Shown: positions 18,794 through 25,420 of the stretch, one piece after another
Layout of the letters: the number at the start of each line of letters is the position of its first letter
How positions within the stretch are numbered: position 1 is the stretch's first letter
Position numbers and translations under genes: made by a program
Source of the DNA: JANMDU01 sp031375105
Lineage (GTDB): Bacteria > Pseudomonadota > Gammaproteobacteria > Burkholderiales > Burkholderiaceae_C
Length of the DNA stretch: 64,000 nt
Assembly: GCA_031375105.1 (NCBI GenBank)
Contig: JANMHJ010000020.1
Location: 1 to 64,000 of the forward strand
Direction of reading: 5' to 3'
The notes under the pieces: generated by a model
The model's input: only the letters and a program-made list of their open reading frames with translations
Told to the model about the DNA's origin: nothing
Databases searched by the model: none

Positions 18794-19658
18794 ATTTTTT
18801 TCTCAGCTTCAAATCGCTGATCAACGCAATCGCCACCAAGGCCAGCGCTGCACCTGAGAGCATGCCACCACTCAACGGTTCGCCCAAAAACAGATGCCCC
18901 CAGAGCACGCCAAAAATCGGGATCATGAAGGCCGGCGTCATCGCGGCGGTGCTGGAAATATGCCGCATCACGCGCAGATGCAGCCAAAAGGCAATGCCTG
19001 AAGTGACAATGCCCATCACAGCCGTGGCGAGCAGGGCGCTGGCACTCCATTTTGCTTGCGGCAGACCATAAACAGACAGCGGCGCAAGCAAAGCGACAGA
19101 CCACAAATGCGTCATCGCGGCCACCGGCAATGGCTCCATGCGGGAGAGGGCGCGCTTGGTGAGCGGCACAGCGATGCCATAGCAAGCCGATGCCAGGAGC
19201 GCAGCAAGACAAGCCAACAGCACAGTGGGCGTGAGATCAATCGGCCCAAGTTGCACGATCATGCCAATGCCTGCGAGGCCTATGATGCACCCCGTCATTT
19301 TGCGCAAAGTGATCGTATCCACCTTCATCCAAGCGGCAAACACGCAGCCAAACATCACAAAACTGGTGTTGATCAACGCGCTGTAACTCGATGGCAAATG
19401 CAGCCCGGCCCATGCGAAGAGCAAGAAAGGCAAAGCCACGGCGCTGAGAGCGATCCAAAGCAGCTCACGCGCATCTTGCCAAGGCCAGCGATGCTTTAAA
19501 GCGCGCATGATCAGCGCCAAGGTGAGCGTGGCCAAGCCAATGCGCAAGCCAGCCAGAACCAGTGGCCCGAGCTGCGGGCTGGCAATACGGATGAATAAAA
19601 AGGAGGCACCCCACAGCGCTGACAGCGCCACGAGCTGCGCGAAGGCGGAGAGACTCAT
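18750..19658 (-). CDS. EamA/DMT-family transporter
   Basis: A 302-residue integral membrane protein with ten predicted helices in two EamA repeats. The first opens FAQLVALSALWGASFLFIRI and contains SSYSALINTSFVMFG; the second contains STAAMTPAFMIPIFGVLWGH followed by LFLGEPLSG. It exports or imports small metabolites, substrate unknown. It converges with the MFS gene and overlaps its last 44 bp, so the C-termini of both proteins are encoded by the same DNA. Confidence 0.9.
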   Translation of the reverse strand: MSLSAFAQLVALSALWGASFLFIRIASPQLGPLVLAGLRIGLATLTLALIMRALKHRWPWQDARELLWIALSAVALPFLLFAWAGLHLPSSYSALINTSFVMFGCVFAAWMKVDTITLRKMTGCIIGLAGIGMIVQLGPIDLTPTVLLACLAALLASACYGIAVPLTKRALSRMEPLPVAAMTHLWSVALLAPLSVYGLPQAKWSASALLATAVMGIVTSGIAFWLHLRVMRHISSTAAMTPAFMIPIFGVLWGHLFLGEPLSGGMLSGAALALVAIALISDLKLRKKSSLAADEDAANAKP

Positions 19659-19685
19659 ATGACCATTTTACAAGCGAAATAGGCC

Positions 19686-19730
19686 TCTAGCCTTTATAAA
19701 ACCTGCGCAGAGTGCTATCATTTGTGTAGC
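19686..19730 (+). repeat. Family-1 dispersed repeat, edge of the defence block
   Basis: Reads CTAGCCTTTATAAAACCTGCG, then GAGTGCTATCATTTGTGTAG with one diverged end. It overlaps the last few codons of the GIY-YIG gene, at the downstream boundary of the accessory block. Confidence 0.65.
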
Positions 19731-20920
19731 GTCGCTGTCGTGGGATCGTAAGTCAGTTCAGTGATGGAGCCAGCTTTGATGTGCTCCACCGCTTCATTGA
19801 TCACATGCAATGGCACCAAAAACCATTCTTGCGGCTTCACCGGATTGCCAAAGCGATCTTGAATTGTTAAATCAAGCCGTGCTGAGCTAAACAATCGGTG
19901 AAACAGTTTTTCCAGCTTGACGCGGTTGATGTTGTGCAGCTTATAAGTAGCCACAATTTCAACTTCAGCCAGCAAATAGGTGGCTTCCTTTTCCGCGCCA
20001 TCAATTCGCGTCTCTACCTTGCCACCCGTCACGCCGATTTTGTGAATCAGCTCACGGTGCTGCGCCACATACGGAAGTGTCGATTTGCTGCGCAACACAT
20101 AAATCGTCCCAGTTGCTACATCTTCAGGCTCGGCGCTATCGCCAAACAATGGGCCGTCATCCAGCTTGATCAAGCGCCTGCCCATGGGTGCATCGCCATC
20201 TGGATATAACGAGCGGTTAAGGGAACGAAGCAAAAGATCTGCCTCTGTGCCATTGTCGAATATGACCCTCAGGCGGGGATTGGGGCGTCCGTCACTCTCT
20301 TTGCCGTCTGCCAGCTTTTCCGCGACGTAAGCGATCTGTCCGCCGACGATGAAGAGATCGCCCACATCAATCCCTGCATTCTTTATATAGGGTTTCTCTA
20401 TCCAAAGGCCAACTTTTAGCCCGTTGACAGCCTCGTCAAACAGTGGCTTGAATTTCTCGAAATCAGTGCATCGGGCACGGCTTGCAATCTCTTCAGCAGC
20501 TTTGATGGCCGCCTTAATGCTTGCATAGGGGCGCACGTTGCGCAGCACAGTAATGTCATTGCCAGCCGCGCCGTCTGCGTTCACCCCTAGTTCAGCCAGC
20601 AAAGCATCCTCGTCCATGGGATGAGCTTGCGTATTCTCTCGGAAGGCTGAATTTAATAGGCCTGCGCTATCCAAGTGAGCAAGTAGGCTTTGCGCCTCCG
20701 GCAATTTGCGCAATTGATCCAACCGCACGGCATACAGGCGCTCAAAAATATCTGTGCCTTCCCCATGTTGCGGGGCGTGGCCATGCGATTGATAGAAGCG
20801 CAAAATATCCTCAAAGCCCGCAATGATGCGCTCTTCGCGCGGCGTGTGACTTGAGTTTTTGAGCGGCGCAACTTCTACGCCTAGCGCATCCAACAGCGCA
20901 TCGTCATCCATTTCAGACAT
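19718..20920 (-). CDS. T5orf172 (GIY-YIG) nuclease, putative effector of the restriction-like locus
   Basis: A 400-residue protein with a C-terminal T5orf172/GIY-YIG nuclease fold. Tyr in GTIYVLRSK (271-279) stands for the GIY element, KIGVTGG (294-300) for YIG, with Arg305 in VETRI and Glu337 in KLEKLFHRLF as expected catalytic residues. The N-terminal half has two copies of one short motif, DDDALLDALGVEV (5-17) and MDEDALLAELGVNA (102-115). The first is followed by a helicase-associated-like stretch (FEDILRFYQSHGHAPQ). Its start overlaps the helicase stop by 8 bp, so the two are translationally coupled. It is a good candidate for the cleavage subunit that the methyltransferase appears to lack. 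Confidence 0.8.
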   Translation of the reverse strand: MSEMDDDALLDALGVEVAPLKNSSHTPREERIIAGFEDILRFYQSHGHAPQHGEGTDIFERLYAVRLDQLRKLPEAQSLLAHLDSAGLLNSAFRENTQAHPMDEDALLAELGVNADGAAGNDITVLRNVRPYASIKAAIKAAEEIASRARCTDFEKFKPLFDEAVNGLKVGLWIEKPYIKNAGIDVGDLFIVGGQIAYVAEKLADGKESDGRPNPRLRVIFDNGTEADLLLRSLNRSLYPDGDAPMGRRLIKLDDGPLFGDSAEPEDVATGTIYVLRSKSTLPYVAQHRELIHKIGVTGGKVETRIDGAEKEATYLLAEVEIVATYKLHNINRVKLEKLFHRLFSSARLDLTIQDRFGNPVKPQEWFLVPLHVINEAVEHIKAGSITELTYDPTTATLHK

Positions 20921-23045
20921 TTACCGCTCCAGCTTGTGCAGCCTTAGCCTGCGCACGGTAGCGTGCCAGCGCAGCAACCCCTTCTGCCATGCGCTTTTCC
21001 CACGGATCGGCGGAGTTGATGTCTGGCAAGCGCCCGCGCTCGGTTTTGAATTGCAAAGCTCTTAAAGCCAAATCGCGCGCCTCGTCTTCAGGAATGCTCA
21101 CCTTCTTCGCCGCAATACTCGCCTGCACCTGCCGCAGCGATTTCTCGTCCATCGCTTTGGCCAGCACCGCATAAGCCGCATCAAACGGGTTGATGCGATC
21201 AATCAAATCAATATCCAAATCCCGCACATTCACAAACTTGCGCACACCATCAATCAGCGCCGTGCTGCCTGCGCTGCTGCTGCCATCTTCGCTTGCACTC
21301 GCATCTGCGGCGGCGAGCATCAGCTTGGCTTGCTGGGTGAAATTCATCGCTGCCACAGCATGCTGACGAATCGCCTCAATATCTTCGCCGCTCAAATCTG
21401 GGTAGCGCTCGCGCACGATCTTGCCCATCCGCAACTGCGTGATTTCTTCGGGCAAGGTGTTGTCTTTGTCAAACAAGCCGCGCTCCAGCGTAGTTTTATC
21501 TTGAAGGAAACTTGTGATTACCTCATTCAAATCTTCTTTGCAAATACGTGCAGCCTCCGGGCTGCTAGGCGTGGCCAAGCCTTTGATCTCCACATGCACC
21601 TCGCCTGTGGCTTGATTCACGCCCAGATTCAAGCCGCCTTGTATGTAGCCTGCCTCGCCATAGTCAAAGCCTTCTTTCTTGCCTTGATCTTTCGGCGTGA
21701 ATTCATATCGCGGGCTCAGCACCTGCTCCATCAGCAAGCTCGCTGAAATCGCTTTGAGCATGTCGTTAATGGCTTCTGCCACCAAAGATTGCTCGGCCGC
21801 AGGTTCAGCCAACAAATTCGTAAAGCGCGAACGCTCTTTGCCCGGCGCATCGCGCGTGGCGCGGCCAATGATCTGCACGATTTCCGTCAAGCTGCTGCGG
21901 TAGCCCACCGTGAGCGCATGCTCGCACCAAATCCAATCAAAGCCCTCTTTGGCCATGCCTAGGGCAATGATCACATCCACGTTGTCGCGATTGTTCTTCT
22001 GCGCGGGGTCTTTCAAAGCACCGAGTATTTTTGAGCGCTTGGCCGGATCACTGTCGTCCACCAAATCCGCCACTTTCAGCATGCGGCCATCTTTGGCCTC
22101 AATCAAATGAAAGCCCGTGGCCGGATCCACGCTTTTCCATTCACCCAAGCCATTCATGATCTCGTCGACCTCACGCTGCTTGTCTTTCAAGCTCTCTCTA
22201 GCATTCACATTCGGAATATGCACGATGGTTTTCAGAGCTGGATCTAGCACATCAGCAATCGCATTCACATACGCGCCTGAGTAAAAATAGTAGCCAATGT
22301 CCAGCGATTTGAGCCATTGATAGCCATTGAGCTGCTCATAGTAGGTGTAAGTCACCGTTTGAAATTTCGCCTCATCAGCTGGGGAGAGCACCGCCTCGCT
22401 GTCGCCCCGAAAATACGAGCCCGTCATCGCCACCACATGCACCTTGCCCCGCTCAATCAATGCGCCCAGCTGGCTACCCAGCTTATTTTCTGGGTTGCTC
22501 GATACATGGTGAAACTCATCCACCGCAATCAGCCGATCATCAAAGGCCTCAATTCCCAGCTCATCGACTGCGAAGCGAAAGGTCGCATGCGTGCAGACCA
22601 ATACTTGATCGCCCAGTGTGTCAATCTGGGCCAAAAACTCCCCCACCGCCTTCACTTTGGATTTAGCGACTTTTACATCATCCGCCCCCGGCGCATTGCA
22701 CAAATTCCATTGCGGTGCCACTTTCCAATCTGCAAAAAAGCCGTGAGAGGCCAAAGGCTCATCGGCAAAGCTGGAGCCAATTGAGCGCTCCGGCACCACC
22801 ACGATGGCTTGCTTTAAACCTTGGTTGTGCAGCTTATCCAGCGCAATAAACATCAGCGCCCGCGATTTGCCCGAAGCCGGTGGCGATTTGATCAGCAAAT
22901 ATTGCTCGCCCCGCTTCGCATAGGCCCGCGCCTGCATCGCACGCATACCGTTGGTGTCCGCCTTGCTCGATGCGCCCGTGCGGGCGGTGGCAATCGATAC
23001 CGAAGGCACGGTGTAGGTTTTATGAGGCAAGTTGTTTATCGTCAT
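20913..23045 (-). CDS. SF2 DEAD/DEAH-type helicase of the defence block
   Basis: A 710-residue superfamily 2 helicase or translocase. Walker A is SPPASGKSR (54-62), motif II VDEFHH (175-180), motif III AMTGS (206-210), motif V ALGMAKEGFDW (about 361-371) and motif VI QIIGRATRDA (391-400), so all ATPase elements are intact. The C-terminal third is helical and ends in a helicase-associated-like segment (FKTERGRLPDINSADPWEKR) that resembles one in the N-terminus of the nuclease encoded next. Such helicases move along DNA to deliver nucleases, as in type I and type III restriction. It starts 1 bp after the Fic stop and overlaps the nuclease gene. Confidence 0.9.
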   Translation of the reverse strand: MTINNLPHKTYTVPSVSIATARTGASSKADTNGMRAMQARAYAKRGEQYLLIKSPPASGKSRALMFIALDKLHNQGLKQAIVVVPERSIGSSFADEPLASHGFFADWKVAPQWNLCNAPGADDVKVAKSKVKAVGEFLAQIDTLGDQVLVCTHATFRFAVDELGIEAFDDRLIAVDEFHHVSSNPENKLGSQLGALIERGKVHVVAMTGSYFRGDSEAVLSPADEAKFQTVTYTYYEQLNGYQWLKSLDIGYYFYSGAYVNAIADVLDPALKTIVHIPNVNARESLKDKQREVDEIMNGLGEWKSVDPATGFHLIEAKDGRMLKVADLVDDSDPAKRSKILGALKDPAQKNNRDNVDVIIALGMAKEGFDWIWCEHALTVGYRSSLTEIVQIIGRATRDAPGKERSRFTNLLAEPAAEQSLVAEAINDMLKAISASLLMEQVLSPRYEFTPKDQGKKEGFDYGEAGYIQGGLNLGVNQATGEVHVEIKGLATPSSPEAARICKEDLNEVITSFLQDKTTLERGLFDKDNTLPEEITQLRMGKIVRERYPDLSGEDIEAIRQHAVAAMNFTQQAKLMLAAADASASEDGSSSAGSTALIDGVRKFVNVRDLDIDLIDRINPFDAAYAVLAKAMDEKSLRQVQASIAAKKVSIPEDEARDLALRALQFKTERGRLPDINSADPWEKRMAEGVAALARYRAQAKAAQAGAVNV

Positions 23046-23046
23046 A

Positions 23047-24189
23047 TCAAGGGATGCGCTTAAAAAGTTCTAAATACTCTTTGAACAAGAATAGTCGGTT
23101 TCTGCGCTGCCCGGTCACCTCAACCAGCACGCCAAAATTTACCAGATCAGCAATCAATGCTGCAGCTGTATTGACCGATGCGCCCGTGGTGCGAGTCGCC
23201 CATTTCACATCAACCACGGGTTGCGCATAGAGCTGGCGCATTAGTTTTTGCACATTGTCTTGGCGCGTTTTGCTCAGGCGCGGCAAGACTTCGCTCTCAA
23301 TGCGTGCCTTTAGCTGCAGCACAGCGCGAAACACAGCGGCGGACTCGCGCGCCGTTTGCTCCACGCCATACAGAAAAAACACCAACCATTCCCGCAAATG
23401 GTTGCCCTCGCGCACCGCCATCAAATGGTCAATATAAGCCGTTTTATTGCGCTCAAAATAGTCTGACAAATACAGCGCAGGCTTGTGCAGCAGCCCTTGC
23501 GCCGCAAGATAGAGCGAAATCATCAAGCGCCCCAGCCGCCCATTGCCATCGAGAAAAGGATGAATCGTCTCAAATTGGTAATGAGCCACGGCAATGCGCA
23601 CCAGCGGATGCACAAAAATGCTTGTCTCATGCAGCAAGCGCTCCAAATCGCTCATCAGATCGGGCACGTGTTCATGATGGGGCGGCACAAAAATGGCGTT
23701 CTTCAGGCTCACGCCAATCCAATTTTGGCTGATGCGAAACTCGCCCGGCTGCTTTTGCGCCCCGCGCACGCCTGCCATCAACACAGCATGCGTTTGCCGT
23801 AGCAGTCGGGATGAAAGCGGCAGCGTTTGCAGCGCCTCTATCGCTGTATTGATCGCCCGGATGTAGCATTGCACCTCGGCCCAATCGTCGTGCTGCTCTG
23901 GGTTGACGTCGCTCTCGTCTTTAAACACATCCTCAATATTCGTCTGCGTGCCTTCAATGCGGCTTGATTGCGTGGCCTCTTTGGCCACGTGCATGCGGAT
24001 GAAAAAATCAATATCCGGCACCAGCTGGCTAAATGCATTGAGCTCGCCCAAGGCGCGATCCGCCCGCCCCAGCAAATCGCTCAGCTCAGGATCCGCAATC
24101 ACCCACTCATGGCAAACAAGAGAAGGCAAAAAAGCCTCATATTCGTAGCGCTTCTCATAAGCGCCCGCTTGAAAGTCCGCGATATTCAT
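23047..24189 (-). CDS. Fic-domain protein with N-terminal inhibitory motif and C-terminal wHTH-like region
   Basis: A 380-residue Fic protein. The catalytic motif HPFLDGNGRLGR (210-221) matches HPFx(D/E)GNGRxxR, so it should transfer AMP or another phosphate-containing group to a target. The N-terminal SSRIEGT (75-81) matches the (S/T)xxxE(G/N) inhibitory helix, which blocks ATP until relieved. The last ~80 residues (QNVQKLMRQLYAQPVVDVKW through NTAAALIADLVNFGVLVEV) look like a winged helix, as in Fic proteins that bind DNA. It is followed after 1 bp by the helicase gene. Four ATGTCAAA boxes precede it, one overlapping its start codon, suggesting autoregulation. Its role in the locus (toxin, switch or regulator) is inference. 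Confidence 0.9.
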   Translation of the reverse strand: MNIADFQAGAYEKRYEYEAFLPSLVCHEWVIADPELSDLLGRADRALGELNAFSQLVPDIDFFIRMHVAKEATQSSRIEGTQTNIEDVFKDESDVNPEQHDDWAEVQCYIRAINTAIEALQTLPLSSRLLRQTHAVLMAGVRGAQKQPGEFRISQNWIGVSLKNAIFVPPHHEHVPDLMSDLERLLHETSIFVHPLVRIAVAHYQFETIHPFLDGNGRLGRLMISLYLAAQGLLHKPALYLSDYFERNKTAYIDHLMAVREGNHLREWLVFFLYGVEQTARESAAVFRAVLQLKARIESEVLPRLSKTRQDNVQKLMRQLYAQPVVDVKWATRTTGASVNTAAALIADLVNFGVLVEVTGQRRNRLFLFKEYLELFKRIP

Positions 24190-24308
24190 ATGTCAAAAAT
24201 ACGGGTTTATTTGAATTAACGCTAAGCATATGTCAAAAAAGGAGCTCTGAGCCAGCGCCAAGTCAATAAATGGCATTTATTTGACATAAATCGACGCATT
24301 ATGTCAAA
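24188..24308. promoter_or_regulatory. Four ATGTCAAA boxes upstream of fic
   Basis: Boxes: ATATGTCAAAAAT (24188-24200, overlapping the fic start codon), ATATGTCAAAAAA (24228-24240), and a perfect 10-bp inverted pair TTTGACATAA (24280-24289) and TTATGTCAAA (24299-24308) with a 9-bp spacer. On the coding strand each direct box reads TTTGACATA and so also contains a TTGACA-like -35 element. The arrangement suggests operator sites for a DNA-binding protein made by the locus, most simply Fic or RhuM. Confidence 0.6.
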
Positions 24309-24358
24309 GCGATCATCGTCGGCATCAGTACTCTGGCAAAGGCACGTTCCTGCGCCGT

Positions 24359-25420
24359 TTATGGGCTTTTCCCTTTGTTTGGTTTACGGGGCGCAGAGGG
24401 CAATTTTTTAAGCAAGAGAGTCACGCGTTCAAAATCTACGTCCACATGCGCTGGCAAATTGCGCTGCTGTGCGCGGTATTGGGTGTATTCCAACTCTGCT
24501 TTTGCCTTGGCTGATTCTGCGGATACCTTCCCTGCATGATCGAGCAATTCGCGCCCCGAAATTTTCAAAAATTCATCGAGTTTTGTGATCCATGCCCGCA
24601 TCGTCATGGGTTTTCGCCCAAGCGCTTGCAGCTCAGCAAACTCAATATAAAAGTTCACGATACGGTTTAAAACTTCCAGCTCTTCCTTCGTGAGGTAGTT
24701 TTTAGCAACCGCCACATCATCTTTGCGCACCAAGCCTCCGGGCCGAGTCGTTTGCAGCCCCATAAAGGGCTTGGCAGCATCTGCACGCTGGGCAATCACT
24801 TCGGCTGCAGTGTGCCCGTGTGCCGCCCAATGCATTTTGTTTTGCACAGTGGCGAAGAAAAGCGTAGATGCCTGCGCATCAGGCGTGTAATCCACACTGG
24901 TGGCATAAATATCCAACACCTTTTGATAAAAGCGCCGCTCCGAGGAGCGAATATCTCGGATGCGCTCCAGCAGCTCTTCAAAATAATCGGGCTGTCCTTT
25001 GCTCGCAGTGGGCGGGTTCTTCAAGCGCTCATCATCCATGGTGAAGCCCTTCACCAAGTATTCCGCCAAGCGCTGCGTGGCCCATTGCCTGAATTGCGTA
25101 CCCCTCTGGCTGCGCACGCGATAAGCCACCGCCAAAACAGCCTCTAAGCGGTAATGCCGCAGCCGTCGGTTCACCTCACGCCCGCCCTCTACGCGAACCT
25201 GTAAGTAATCCTTACAAGTTGCCTGCTCAGACAATTCATGCTCAGCATAAATCGCTTTCAGATGCAGTGTCACGTTCTGAGGCGTTGTCTCAAACAGCTC
25301 AGCAATCTGCGCCTGCGTGAGCCACAGCGTCTCCTCAGCTAGGCGGCATTGCACTCGCGTTTGGCCATCTTCAGTTTGGTAGAAGATGATCTCATTTGGG
25401 GGCTGCTTGGCAATGCTCAT
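24359..25420 (-). CDS. RhuM-family protein
   Basis: A 353-residue RhuM-family protein. It opens EIIFYQTEDGQTRVQCRLAE and has a helix-turn-helix-like segment (WLTQAQIAELFETTPQNVTLH), the family HYRLEAVLAVAYRVRSQRGT, and then FRQWATQRLAEYLVKGF. The C-terminal part contains FFATVQNKMHWAAHGHTAAE. RhuM genes are often found inside restriction-modification and pathogenicity loci, but their biochemical role is not known. Its start overlaps the methyltransferase stop as ATGA, so the two genes are one transcriptional unit. A 169-bp region separates it from fic. Confidence 0.9.
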   Translation of the reverse strand: MSIAKQPPNEIIFYQTEDGQTRVQCRLAEETLWLTQAQIAELFETTPQNVTLHLKAIYAEHELSEQATCKDYLQVRVEGGREVNRRLRHYRLEAVLAVAYRVRSQRGTQFRQWATQRLAEYLVKGFTMDDERLKNPPTASKGQPDYFEELLERIRDIRSSERRFYQKVLDIYATSVDYTPDAQASTLFFATVQNKMHWAAHGHTAAEVIAQRADAAKPFMGLQTTRPGGLVRKDDVAVAKNYLTKEELEVLNRIVNFYIEFAELQALGRKPMTMRAWITKLDEFLKISGRELLDHAGKVSAESAKAKAELEYTQYRAQQRNLPAHVDVDFERVTLLLKKLPSAPRKPNKGKSP

